From assembly GCA_037074615.1 (NCBI GenBank), contig CM073560.1, positions 2,487,501-2,551,500 on the forward strand: a DNA stretch of 64,000 nucleotides, written 5' to 3'. Positions 12,982 through 24,800 of the stretch are shown here, one piece after another; the first letter of the stretch is position 1, and the number at the start of each line of letters is the position of its first letter. The position numbers and the translations under genes were made by a program. Below the pieces are notes generated by a model. It saw only the letters and a program-made list of their open reading frames with translations, was not told the origin of the DNA and did not search any database. The DNA is from Leucaena leucocephala. Taxonomy: Eukaryota > Streptophyta > Magnoliopsida > Fabales > Fabaceae.

Positions 12982-15579
12982 ATGGATGAGTATCAAGAGA
13001 TGGAGAGATTTGGTATGGATAATGATTTTGAAGGTGGTGAATGGATTGGTGGTGAGTTCTACTATCGAAAGCACAAAGAGAAACGCACTCAAACCAGAGA
13101 AGATGTTCTTTATGGGGTGTTTGCAGACTCTGATGATGATGAAGATGATTATTCAAACAGAAAACGTAGAAAAGATCGTGACTTATCTAAGAAGCCTGAC
13201 CTCACCAAGCCTGTGAATTTTGTCTCTACTGGAACTTTTATGCCTAATCAAGATGATAACCGTTCTAAAGAACAGATTGAAGAAGAAAATTATACTAGTG
13301 AGGACAGGCCAGTTTTAGGTCTTGGCATGGGAACTACTAACACTTCTAGTTCTGGGTTAGGTTTTAATACTATTCATCGTGAAAATGCTTCTGATGAAGA
13401 TAATGGTGATGACGGTTTTCTGCCTACAGCATTTGGAAAGAAGATTAAGGAGGGAGCAATGAGAAGGGAGAGGGAAAAGGAGAGAGCAAAATTGGAAAAG
13501 AAGAGAGCTCAAGGAAAAGCTCAAGCTCAAGATGGATTTTCAGATGTTGGGAAGTTTGAGAAGCATACTAAGGGGATCGGAATGAAGTTGTTGGAGAAGA
13601 TGGGTTATAAAGGAGGTGGTCTTGGGAGGAATGAACAAGGTATTGTTGCTCCTGTTGAGGCTCATTTGAGGGCCAAGAATACAGGCATTGGATTTAATGA
13701 CTTGAAGGGAACAACTCCTTTGCCAAGTGTTCAAGTTGAGAAGACAGCATTGCCTGGAGTTGCTCAACCTACAGCTGTTAGAGCAAAGGAAAGGTTGTGG
13801 TCAAAGCAATCAAGGTCAAAGAAGAAGAAAGATGAGGATGATTATATTACTGCTGAGGAATTGTTAGCAAGCAATCAAGAACAGGGTCTGGAGGTCGTTC
13901 AGAAGGTTTTTGATATGAGAGGGCCACTGGTACGAGTAATTACGAATTTGTCTGATTTGAATGCCGAGGAGAAAGCTAAGGAAAATGATATTCCAATGCC
14001 AGAGCTTCAGCATAACGTGGGGTTAATTGTTAGGTTGGCTGAAGCAGACATCCAAGAAATTGATAGAAAATTGAGGGGAGAGAGGGAGACAGCACTCAGC
14101 TTGAAAAAAGAAAAAGAGAAGTTAGAAACTGAGGTAGCACACCAAAAAAAGCAGTTGCAAGATTTGGAGGAAATAGAAAGTGTGCTGGACCGAGTTGGAA
14201 AAGAGAATTCAACGGGGACATTGACATTGGATTTGCTTGCACAGTGCTTTGCTGACCTGCGGAAAAGATACGCTGATAGCTACAAGTTGTGTAACTTGTC
14301 ATGTATTGCTTCCTCATATGCTTTGCCTTTGTTTATTAGAGTATTCCAAGGATGGGATCCTCTTCAAAATCCATCACATGGGTTAAAGTTGGTGTCACGG
14401 TGGAAAACATTGCTTCAAGAAGAAGATTGCCTTGATATCTGGGATGTAACATCACCTTATACTCAATTGATTTCTGAAGTTGTATTACCAGCTGTCAGGA
14501 TTTCAGGTATCAATACTTGGCAGGCACGGGATCCTGAGCCCATGTTACGGTTTTTGGAGTCATGGGAAAAGTTGCTTCCTTCTTCAGTTCTCACAACTAT
14601 GTTGGAGAATATAATCATGCCAAAATTGGCCAGTGCTGTAGATACATGGGAACCGCATCGTGAGACAATTCCTATTCATACTTGGGTGCACCCATGGTTA
14701 CCTTTGTTAGGACATAAGTTAGAGGGCATGTATCAGATGATACGCTTCAAATTGAGTACTGTTCTTGGTGCCTGGCACCCAAGCGATGGCTCTGCTTATG
14801 CTATATTGTCACCTTGGAAGACCATATTTGATTCAGTGAGTTGGGAACAGCTTATGCTTCGATTTATTGTGCCTAAGTTGCAGCTTGTCCTGCAAGAGTT
14901 CCAAGTGAACCCAGCAGATCAGAAGCTTGATCAATTTTATTGGGTGATGAATTGGGCTTCTGCTGTCCCAATTCATCTGATGGTTGATCTAATGGAAAAG
15001 TTCTTCTTCACCAAGTGGCTTCAGGTTTTGTATCATTGGTTGTGCTCTAACCCTAACTTTGAAGAAGTTACAAAATGGTACTTGGGCTGGAAAGAACTTA
15101 TTCCAATGGAACTTTTGGCTAATGAAAGTATTCGATATCAGTTAAACCGTGGTCTTGATATGATGAACCAGGCTGTTGAAGGTATGGAGGTGGTCCAACC
15201 TGGCTTGAAAGAAAATATCAGTTATCTTAGGGTACTTGAGCAAAGGCAGTTTGAGGCTCAGCAGAAAGCAGCAGCTCATGCTCAAGCCCAAGCGCCTTCA
15301 GGCTTGGGGAGTGCTGCCCATATGGATGGTGCCGCTGGCGTACATGAGATGAGCTTAAAGGAAGTCATTGAGGCCCATGCCCAACAACATGGTTTGCTAT
15401 TCAAGCTTAAACCTGGCAGAATGCACAATGGTCATCAAATATATGGGTTTGGTAATGTCAGCATTATAATAGATTCTCTAAATCAAAAGGTATATGCCCA
15501 AACTGAGGATGCGTGGGCTTTGGAATCTCTCCAAGGCTTACTGGAGCTGCATAATAAATCCCTTGGTCGGAGACGATGA
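12982..15579 (+). CDS. STIPL1: STIPL1 / TFIP11-type G-patch splicing factor
   Basis: Orthologue of septin- and tuftelin-interacting protein 1 (TFIP11; yeast Ntr1/Spp382), a nuclear factor that helps release the lariat and disassemble spent spliceosomes. The Arabidopsis gene also affects circadian timing. The coding region is one exon of 865 aa, close to the usual plant length. An acidic N-terminal region with SDDDEDD and TKPVNFVSTGTFMP (residues 50-88) is followed by a charged helical stretch and a G-patch at about 196-241 (HTKGIGMKLLEKMGY, GGGLGRNEQG). Next come a coiled coil near 365-400, a GCFC-type domain (about 420-700) and a conserved C-terminus (KLKPGRMHNGHQIYGFG). A splice acceptor TTTTAG at 12959-12964 lies 17 bp before the ATG, so a 5'UTR intron is likely. 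The frame is intact. Confidence 0.93.
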   Translation: MDEYQEMERFGMDNDFEGGEWIGGEFYYRKHKEKRTQTREDVLYGVFADSDDDEDDYSNRKRRKDRDLSKKPDLTKPVNFVSTGTFMPNQDDNRSKEQIEEENYTSEDRPVLGLGMGTTNTSSSGLGFNTIHRENASDEDNGDDGFLPTAFGKKIKEGAMRREREKERAKLEKKRAQGKAQAQDGFSDVGKFEKHTKGIGMKLLEKMGYKGGGLGRNEQGIVAPVEAHLRAKNTGIGFNDLKGTTPLPSVQVEKTALPGVAQPTAVRAKERLWSKQSRSKKKKDEDDYITAEELLASNQEQGLEVVQKVFDMRGPLVRVITNLSDLNAEEKAKENDIPMPELQHNVGLIVRLAEADIQEIDRKLRGERETALSLKKEKEKLETEVAHQKKQLQDLEEIESVLDRVGKENSTGTLTLDLLAQCFADLRKRYADSYKLCNLSCIASSYALPLFIRVFQGWDPLQNPSHGLKLVSRWKTLLQEEDCLDIWDVTSPYTQLISEVVLPAVRISGINTWQARDPEPMLRFLESWEKLLPSSVLTTMLENIIMPKLASAVDTWEPHRETIPIHTWVHPWLPLLGHKLEGMYQMIRFKLSTVLGAWHPSDGSAYAILSPWKTIFDSVSWEQLMLRFIVPKLQLVLQEFQVNPADQKLDQFYWVMNWASAVPIHLMVDLMEKFFFTKWLQVLYHWLCSNPNFEEVTKWYLGWKELIPMELLANESIRYQLNRGLDMMNQAVEGMEVVQPGLKENISYLRVLEQRQFEAQQKAAAHAQAQAPSGLGSAAHMDGAAGVHEMSLKEVIEAHAQQHGLLFKLKPGRMHNGHQIYGFGNVSIIIDSLNQKVYAQTEDAWALESLQGLLELHNKSLGRRR

Positions 15580-16285
15580 TTCTGTGGCGACATCTAAAGG
15601 AGTTTGTGTAAAAGTATCCTTAAGCCATAGTTGGTTCTATCTGAAGTGGACTTTTATGTGGTTGGTGAGTTAATTTTATAAACATTACTTATTTTAAAAA
15701 ACTTGTATAATATTTCCCTTCCACGTTCCCTCTCCCTCTCACACACAATAGTCACACAGTTTGAGCTTTGTGTAAATGAAGACTGACATATGTCTGGTTT
15801 CAGGTGTCTAATATTATTGGAGACTAACAGATGAAGAGTTACATATTTGTTCTAGGCTTTGTGTAAATGAAGAGTCAAGAACTTTGATTTTCAATTGATA
15901 ATCTTGAGGTTACCAATTCATGCCACACAGCTGATGATCATTAACTTTGAAGCATGGTTTGTTTATGTCGTTGTAGGACAGTTCATCCACAGTGGCTTAT
16001 TGGTAATGCAGGAAGCAGAAATTCCTGCATAAAGTATGAGCTTGGTATACTGCCCTGCAAATTTAACATGTTTACATGTATATCATGAATCTTGTTTTTA
16101 AGGTGGGATAAAAAAAGATATAGCATTATTAAGAACAGAGCACAATGGCAATTTTTACAATCTGCAAAATCTGGGATAGCCACAGTTAGAAGATCCATTT
16201 GAAGGATACTTTGGGTATTCCCGTCCAACTCCGTCTTTTTTAGTTTTTTTTTTAAAAATATTTTTAGTACAAGAAAGGGCTAAAC
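15580..16285. other. STIPL1 3' region containing PPR-type flank sequence
   Basis: Non-coding. The word GCTTTGTGTAAATGAAGA occurs twice, near 15764 and 15855. From about 15882, TCAAGAACTTTGATTTTCAA and the following TTGAGGTTACMAATTCA match the flank of PPR copy 3 at 19828-19875. This suggests that DNA just behind STIPL1 derives from a PPR duplication unit. Confidence 0.45.
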
Positions 16286-16307
16286 TCTGTCTTTTTTAGT
16301 TTTTTTT

Positions 16308-16487
16308 TTATTGCCCACCTGGTTTACCGGAGCTTTGCCCCGACTATATCCAGATTCGACCTGCGTCGCGCACCTGGCTATGGTGGGTGAGTCTCCCAAT
16401 AGGGATTTTCTGTGTACGCTAAGGCTCGAACTCGAGACTCGCTTAAGCGATATTGATCCGCTTACTATTCTAACTAACTCCGTTGGT
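16308..16487 (-). mobile_element. tRNA-derived SINE, copy 2
   Basis: Same family and orientation as copy 1, with more substitutions, including loss of several CG sites. The T-run at 16301-16310 is the reverse complement of the A-tail. The target-site duplication TCTGTCTTTTTTAGTT is perfect at 16286-16301 and 16487-16502. Its flanks differ from copy 1, so it is an independent insertion. Confidence 0.86.
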
Positions 16488-16502
16488 CTGTCTTTTTTAG
16501 TT

Positions 16503-17391
16503 GATTATAAGCACTTACCGCATTGCCTCAATCGAACCCTAGTTGACTGACTTTTTTTTTTTGTTGGTATACAGAAGGACTTATCTCATTGGTCTTGTAT
16601 GATAACCTTTATTTGGCATCTTGGTGGTCCAAACTGTCCTACTGATCAATGATTATTAAGTCATGCTTCAGGATTGTTTAGTACAAGGAAAAAGAAATGG
16701 ATGAGTGGGACTATAAAATCTTAATAAAGACAACATTTAAAATAAAATAATAAAAAAATTAATTAAAAGTTTTAATCCTATTTCAAAAAAAAAATTAAAT
16801 CAAACTCATTAAAAATTCCTCTTCCTTCCCCTAATTAAAAGTTTTGAACTCATTAACTTCAAAACAAAAGTTAATTTGATCAATTAGAATGAACAAAAAT
16901 AAATCACAAATTCATTATCATAATTTAAACAATATAAAAAACTTATTTCACTGAAAAAAATATAAAAATTAATATGGGGGTCTTACTAAAAAGTGCAATA
17001 AATACATAATACTGAAAGACAAATAAAATTGTATGGGGAGAACTATCTCTAATTAAACATGGCAAATAAAAGCGCACTTGAATGAATGAATCAAAACCTA
17101 TTATTTATATTTGATCATCTCGCATCCCATTACCTCTTTGAACCAACAACATGGTGCAAGGATGAATAAAGGAAAGCATCCAGATTGGATCGAACGGGGG
17201 ATATTAGAACACGTCATCCATGCTCTTGCAAATCGCAGAAACGGTGCGTTCGGACGGGGCCATCAAGCTGCTTTCAATTACCCAATCAATCGCTAGGAAA
17301 GAAAAACCTTTTTTTTTTTTCATCTCCTTCTTCTCTTCATATCCTTCGATTCGAAGCCGTTGGAGTTCGCCGTGCTCGTGCCTCATCTGCT
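16503..17391. other. PPR flank and 5' region of copy 3
   Basis: 16591-16640 (GATAACCTTTATTTGGCATC, CTACTGATCA) resembles 9740-10000 and 20500-20550, all PPR-associated flanks. 16690-17100 is AT-rich with no gene seen. 17188-17250 matches the upstream region of PPR copy 1 (GGATCGAACGG, ACACGTCATCC, AACGGTGCGTT). Confidence 0.5.
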
Positions 17392-19081
17392 ATGCTTAGC
17401 ATGCATCATCTCCATCATTTGCGTCCAATTTCAAGGTTTGCATTGCCCAAAATTGCTCACATTCTTGCGCCTTCTTCGTCTCTCATGCTTCCCTCTTTCT
17501 ATTATACCCTCAATCCCAAGTTCTTTGCTTATTCCCATACCTTAAATGCAATCAACATCGACGACAGCGTCTCTTCATTCAATCTCTTACTCCATATGCG
17601 TCCCCCACCTTCCATCATCCAAATTACCAAGCATTTAGGATCACTTGCCAAGATTAAACAATATCGAATCGCGATCTCATTGTTTGCTCAAGCGGAGTTC
17701 AAGGGATTTGCACATTCTTTAGTTACAATGAACATCTTGATCAATTGTTACTGCAATATTGGTCAGATGAATTCTGCTTTCTCAACATTAGGGAGGATTC
17801 TCAAGATGGGTCTTCAACCAACAACGATAACTTTGAATACGATATTAAAAGGGCTCTGTGTTGGTAACAAGGTTGGGGAAGCACTAGACTTTTAGGATGA
17901 CTTAATAGCAAAAGGATTTCAATTGGATGCATATAGTTATGGAACTTTAATCAATGGGCTGTGTAAATTAGGAAAAATAAGGTCTGCCATTAAATTGGTC
18001 CCTATGATGGAGAAGAAGGGAATTAATCCAGATGTAGTCATTTACAATACTATCATTGGTAGCCTTTGCAAATGCGGACATGTCACTGAGGCCCATCAAT
18101 TGTATTTAACAATGATGGATCAGGGAATTCTGCCTTGTATTATTACTTATAATTCCCTAATCCATGGCTGGTGCAGCATGGGACAGTGGAAAGAAACTAC
18201 TCAGTTGCTCCTTGAAATGGTATCGAAAAGCATCAAACCTGATGTTTATACCTTTAATATAGTCATTGATGTGTTTTGTAAAGAAGGGAAGATTATAGAA
18301 GCTCAAACAGTGTTTGCTAGGATGATGAAATGTCGTGAGAGACCAGATGATGTATCTTACAATTCTTTAATTGTTTGATACTGTCTGATGAATAATGTGA
18401 GTGAGTCGAAGGAAGTATTCAATAAGATGGTTCAAAGTGGTTTAGTAGCTAATGTATTTAGTTATAACATACTGATCAATGGATTTTGTAAGATAAAAAT
18501 GGTTGATGCAGCTTTAGATCTCTTTAGAGAAATGTGTTACAAAAGCTTGGTTCCTGATGTGATAACTTATAGTTCTCTTATTGATGGCTTTTGCAAATTA
18601 GGGAGAATGTCTGATGTGCAAGATTTTTTTAATGAGATGAAAGAAAGTGGTCAATCCCCTAATACAGTCACCTATAACATTTTATTAGGTGCATTTTGCA
18701 AAAGTCAGAATCTTGATAAGGGGATTGCATTATTTCGGCAAATGGTTGCCCAGAGAATTCAACCTGATGTGTTCACATATAGTATACTTATTGATGGCTT
18801 GTGTAAAGGTGGTAGATTAAATGATGCTCTAGAGATTTTTGAATACCTTTTGATCAATGGCTATCCTCTAAATGTCTACACATATACCATTATGATCAAA
18901 GGGTTTTGTAGAAAATGTTTGTTTGATGACTATGTCCTTGCTACGAAGAATGAAGGTGAGTGGCTGTCTTCCTGATTCAGTAACATATACAACACTTATT
19001 GAAGCTCTTCTTGAGAAAAGAGAGAATGAGAAGGCTGAAAAGCTTCTTCGTGAAATGATTGGCGGTGGTCTCCTAAAATGA
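17392..19081 (+). pseudogene. Rf-like PPR pseudogene, copy 3
   Basis: The best-preserved PPR copy, about 560 codons without introns. It starts MLSMHHLHHLRPISRFALPK, a plausible mitochondrial presequence. P-type repeats run from about codon 100 to the end, with cores YGTLINGLCKLGKIRSA, YNTIIGSLCKCGHVTEA, YNILINGFCKIKMVDAA and YSILIDGLCKGGRLNDA. Lesions are a TAG at 17893, a TGA at 18376 and a one-base loss near 18930. After that loss the correct frame continues to TTLIEALLEKRENEKAEKLL and a stop at 19079-19081. The two nonsense changes and one shift affect repeats that are otherwise well conserved, so loss of function looks fairly recent. Intact family members bind mitochondrial transcripts and often restore male fertility. 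Confidence 0.9.
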
Positions 19082-21400
19082 TAAAATAAGGTTGATACAA
19101 TAGTCATGATATATGCTATACTTGTATAAATGTTGAAATTTGTCTTTAAGAGCTAGAAAATTCTTGTTTCTTTCCAATTAAAATTTGTTGCATGTTCAAT
19201 GACCTAAATGGTGTTGAAGAAATCTTGTTCAAGCCACGAGTTTGACATAATTATTCTGACGGTGCATTTGTTTCTTGTGAATAACTTTTGTTTTGAGCAT
19301 GACTTCGTTCCTTCTTCCTTCATAGTTCGTGCTTTCAGAAGTTGATTAATGAACTTTGAGGGGCATCTCAGGTTTTTCTCTTGAATTAGAATTTAAGCAA
19401 TCTGACTCGCAGCTATAATATAGTGTTCTTGTATTTCATAAAGTGAGTTGATAATTCCTTGCAGCATATTGTGGACATAAAAAGAAAGTTATTTTTCTCT
19501 TTTGTCTTATTTCAAAGTCCTTTGGGACACCTTCTCTCGTAGAAGGTGAGGTCAACTATCATGAATACGTGATTCATGGGTCCTTGAATCTCCTTGAATA
19601 TATAAATTGACGTATATTAGAAAATAATTTGTTTGCATGTTTACCTGTTGTGCTTTTTATTCATTGCGTTTGTAACTTTAGGCAAAAATGTGAATGCAAT
19701 ATGTTCTCTTACAGGGAAATTGCTGGTGTGTTTGTACTTCTCTTGCTACTAAGGATGGTTTGAGGTTTTCAGCATCTTATTGGAATAGCAGCATTTACCT
19801 GTCCGAAATGCATTATTGAGAAATCAAGAACTTTGATTCTCAATTGATTATATTGAGGTTACAAATTCAGTTACAGTGTCCAGAAATAGTGTTGTTGAAG
19901 CTCTTATGACTTTATTGTTTTGTCCACGAATACCCTTGTGGCCCATAGACCTAATGGGGCAGCTTGTAACCTTATTTACTAGCTTGTAACTTTATTGTAG
20001 CTTGTAAGTTACAGGAGTAGGTATTTATTTAGCTCAATTGTGAAAGGAAGCATTTTTCTTTTCTTTAGGACAAACTATTCTGCAGGTATTTATATTTTCT
20101 CTCAAGTTTCGGTTTGGTGACTATATGTTTTTCTCTCTATATTAAATTCTTTAATTTTTACTCTATTGGCACTATTAACTTTTATAACTTTATTCTGTTA
20201 GCATTGTTAACTCTTGCACAGAAATTAATTGTGCTAACCGAACAAAGTTAAGAAATTTATTAAAGAGAGGAAAAATGATAGGTACCAAATTAAAAATTGA
20301 ATAAAAGTATAGATGCTTTTCGTATAGATTATCAGATATTATTGCATCATATGCGTGTATGATGCAGTTGCCTACAAGGACGTCACAACTTTAGGCACTT
20401 GCTGAGGAAGAAAAAAGCAGACCGCCTCTTCAAGTGTAAAATAATACTTAAAGGTGATGGATTTGATCTTGTATTCCAATATGCAATTAATTATTGTCTT
20501 ATGATAACCTTTATATGACATTTTTGTTCATACTATATTACGGATCATTAACTTTGAATAGCAAATCCAGGAAGGAAACTGAGCCTAAGAGCATTTCCGG
20601 CATCAAATAGAGTATTTGTATTTGATGGTGGGAAAAGACTTTAAGCCTTTAATTAAGACCAGAGCTTGTGGCCTTATTAATAATGGAAAATCTCTACTTT
20701 ATGATTTATTTTTCTAACAGTGCTTATAGTATTTCATATGATAGTGAATCTTATTCATTTTATAAAATGAGTAATTGCTTCATCAAATGACAGTTTTCTG
20801 TAAATTTGATAATTTTGAAAATTTAAAAATATGCTCATAGAAAGAATAAATGAAATAAACCAATTTTGACAAAATCATGATCTGCGTGATTCTATTCCTC
20901 TTGAGAAAACATTTTCCTACATGTAGTACAGCATATATCTCAACACATGTATGCAAACAAGATATTCCATAGTACTTGCTTCGTCCATCATCAAGGCTTG
21001 TAAACTGCTCCGTTCTTCCACAGTTATTAATACAATCAATTTACACACACATATGTCAAGACCAGATTTGAGCTTGAGATCTCATGCTTAATAAGAAGTA
21101 TATTGGGATAGCTTGTCGTAGTCATCATGAACAAAAAATCATTCACTAGAATAAATGCGCTAACCATATGGCTTGAATAAGATTTCTTCAACACCTTTAA
21201 CCTCATTGAACCATCAGGCAATCTTAATTGGAAAGAAACAAGAATTTGGTAGCCCTCGACAGACAAATTTCAACATTTACACAAGTATAGCATATAATAA
21301 CTATTGTACCATTTTAGAAGATCACCACCACCAATCATTTCAGTCACTGATTATATCTTTTTATATATATTCTTACACAAATAAGTCTCCTTAAACAATC
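19082..21400. other. 3' flank of PPR copy 3, no gene seen
   Basis: Non-coding, AT-rich. It contains the segments shared with the flank of PPR copy 1 (19660-19830) and with DNA behind STIPL1 (19828-19875), plus TTATGATAACCTTTATATGAC near 20500, the uninterrupted counterpart of the site where SINE copy 1 inserted. CAATC at 21396-21400 is the left target-site repeat of the LTR element. Confidence 0.5.
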
Positions 21401-21809
21401 TGATAGCATTCCAGCACAGCCATTGAAGACATATGCACGAAGGAACAAAAGAGCAAGGGAATTTCCAGAAACGGTTATTTAGTTTTTCTATTTAATTGTT
21501 TAGTTTTCCTATTTTGTTGCCACCACATGTCATGTTTCCATTATTCCCTAGTTTATCGTTAATCATGCGTTAAGGGTATCCCACGTTTAGCCATATTCCC
21601 ATGATCAGTAGCATTAAGATTAGTGGGGATCCTTTATCAGTTATTCGATGCTCTGTAATTCCCTATAAATTGGGCACCTTGGACCCGAGCAAGAGACAGA
21701 ATTTTTACAGAGTGAATTTGAGATTCTCTGGCTTCTTTTTCTAGCTTTACGAGATCCTTGTGAAGAGAGAAATTAGGGGAGACTTACGTTAACAATCTGG
21801 TTCTTAACA
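21401..21809 (+). repeat. Left (5') LTR
   Basis: It begins TGATAGCATT and ends TTCTTAACA, the usual TG...CA termini. It is 409 bp long and differs from the right LTR at only three positions (21606, 21697, 21787), each C here and T in the right copy. CCCTATAAATTGGG near 21661 is a likely TATA box of the element promoter. Confidence 0.95.
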
Positions 21810-21812
21810 ATT

Positions 21813-21824
21813 TGGTATCAGAGC
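21813..21824 (+). other. Primer binding site, initiator tRNA-Met type
   Basis: TGGTATCAGAGC lies 3 bp after the left LTR. This is the standard plant LTR-element primer site complementary to the 3' end of initiator tRNA-Met. The gag start codon follows at 21826. Confidence 0.93.
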
Positions 21825-21825
21825 T

Positions 21826-24800
21826 ATGGTGGAGACACGCTCTTCTGCTGCTGCGAACCCAGAAATTCAGACAAATCCAGCGAGCAGTCAGGCTCAGGGT
21901 GGTGATCCATTGACAGTTATTGCCGCAAAACTCAACATGCTGGATGAGTTACGGGACAAGGTGGCCTCGCTGGAAGTTCAATCACGCAAAGATTCAGAAC
22001 GGAAACAGGGTCGACACTGGGGGAACGAGACAGAGGAAGAGGGGGAGTCATACCAGAGGAACCGACTCCCATATGCAAAGCTGGAATTCCCTAGGTTCAG
22101 TGGAGGCGACCCGCACGGATGGATACTGAAAGCTGAGAAATTTTTCAGGTATTACCAGACGCCGAAAGATGACAAAGTCGAGATTGCAGCCATGTACTTG
22201 GAAGGTGATGCTCTTGACCTCTTCTCCTGGATAAATGCATAGCGCACCCTCTTATACTGGGATGAGCTCGTCAGATCCTTGAATGAACACTATGGGCCGC
22301 CGGAGTTCTTGAACCCCGATGAGTACATGTGCGCCATCCGACAAACAGGCTCCGTCGCAGAATACCGTCAGGAGTGGGCGAGGAGAGTCGCGAGGGTGAT
22401 GAACTGGCCAGAACACTGCTTACTAGGAGTATTCTTGAACGGGTTGCGAGAGGAGCTACGGGTGGAGGTGCGTTTGCACAAGCCAAGATCAGTCTACCGA
22501 GCATCAAGTCTGGCGCTTGAAATGGAGAAGAAGATGGGTACGGGTCGTGGACTCAAACCCGTTTCTGTCATGGGCCCAACCCAATCCACTAGCCAATATC
22601 CCTTCAGCCCAACATCTCACCAAGACAGGCCTTCAGCGTACACGAGTTCTTCTTCTGCACTACCAGCATCTAGCCAACAGCAAGCAACAGGAATAGGGAG
22701 ACAGTATGGCTGGGATCCGACGAGATAACAAAGGAAAGATAAAGGCCTCTGTTTCAGGTGTGGGGCGCCCTTCCGTCCAGGACACCGTTGCAGTAATTCC
22801 ACCTTGACACTACTGGAAGTGGAAGACAACATGACTACACCTGACACTTCTGCACTAAGCCTAGAAGAAGAAGATACTGAGGCTCACCTTGCTGAAATCT
22901 CATTCAACGCAATTCTGGGTAGATCATCTGCTTCAACCATGAAACTGGAGGGAAAAGTACAGGAAAAATCTGTGATTATTTTGGTTGACAGTGGCTCAAC
23001 CCATAATTTCATTTCAGATGCTATAGTCACCAAACTTCAACTGCCTTGGAAAGCTATCCCACACTTTGGAGTCCAGATAGGAGACGGAAGAAATGTAAAG
23101 TGTAACCGTGTGTGTGAGGAGGTTGAGGTACTGATTTCCGACTTAGTAGTTAAACAACAATTTTTCCCATTTCCTTTGAAGAATGCTGACTTAGTCCTAG
23201 GCATCCAATGGCTGGCCTCACTAAATACAGTTCAAGCAAATTGGAATGACATGTTTATGATATTTTGGGTCAACGGAAGGAAATTCAGGTTACAAGGAAT
23301 TGTTACACAGGCAGACCCCACAGTTCATCTCCAGAATATGCAGTTTGACAATGAATATGACCAGGGAAACACCACGGCAGTACCTACAGAAGACCTTTGC
23401 AGGAACTTCCCAGCAGTCTTCTCTGAACCACAGACGTTACCTCCTCCCCGTGACTTGTACCACACAATACCACTGCTGCCAGGTTCTGTCCCGCCAAATT
23501 TACGGCTATACCGGTACCCTCACTATCAAAAAGATGAGATTGAGACCCAGGTCGCGGAATTACTTGAGTGTGGATTCATTCGACCTAGCTCTAGTCCTTT
23601 CGCTAGCCCTGTGTTATTAGTAAGTAAAAAGGATGGATCATGGAGATTATGCGTGGACTACCGCCGCCTCAACAAAATCACAATCCCAGATAAGTTTCCT
23701 ATTCCCAATATTGATGAATTATTAGACGAACTGCATGGAGCCGTGTGTTTCTCTAAATTAGATTTACGTTCGGGTTACCATCAAATTCGGGTATTTCCTC
23801 CTGATGTGCACAAGACTGCATTCCGTACGCATTCAGGTCACTATGAGTTTGTAGTGATGCCCTTTGGCCTCACAAATGCACCAGCCACTTTACAATCAGC
23901 CATGAATGACTTATTCCGTCCCCATTTGAGGAAATTTGTGCTTGTATTCTTTGATGACATTTTGATCTATAGTCCAGATGCGGCGAGCCATTTGAGACAT
24001 TTGCAGGTGGTCTTTTAGCTCTTGCAACAACATTCTTTTTACTTAAACGCCAAGAAATGTGCATTAGGCCAAACACGCATCAATTACTTGGGGCACATCG
24101 TCACTGCGCAAGGGGTAGAGGTTATGCATGAAAAGATTCATGATGTGGCGCATTGGCCGGTACCTACTTCAGTAACGGAACTAAGAGGATTTTTTGGGCT
24201 AACAGGTTATTACAGGAGGTTTGTAAAAGACTATGGTATCATTGCTCGCCCGCTAACCGATCTAACAAAGAAGGATGCTTTTTTGTGGACTGACAGGGCT
24301 CGACAGGCTTTTGAACAGTTAAAAATCGCTTTAACCACCACTCATGTCCTACACCTTCCAAATTTCCAAACCCCATTCACAGTGGAATGCGATGCATCAA
24401 TGGAAGGCGTAGGTGCTGTTCTCACACAAGAAGGGCACCCGATTGCATATTTCAGCAAGGGGTTCTCTTTCTCTAATCGGTACAAGTCAGCATACGATAG
24501 GGAACTCCTTGCCTTGGTACTAGCATTACAGAAGTGGCGTCACTACCTACTCGGCCATCATTTTTTTGTGCTGATCGATCATTACAGCCTGCAGTTCTTA
24601 CTTGATCAACATACCATATCACCTGCCCAGCAACGTCTCATGGTCAAGCTGCTCCCTTTTGATTTCTCCATTTCCTACAAGGCAGGGAAAAACAACTCAG
24701 CTGCTGACGCATTATCTAGGAGGCCGCAATATGCAGATTTCTACCAACTTGCTATTCCTCTGGAACATGAATTGGTACAGCTACCTCAAGCCTTACTGGA

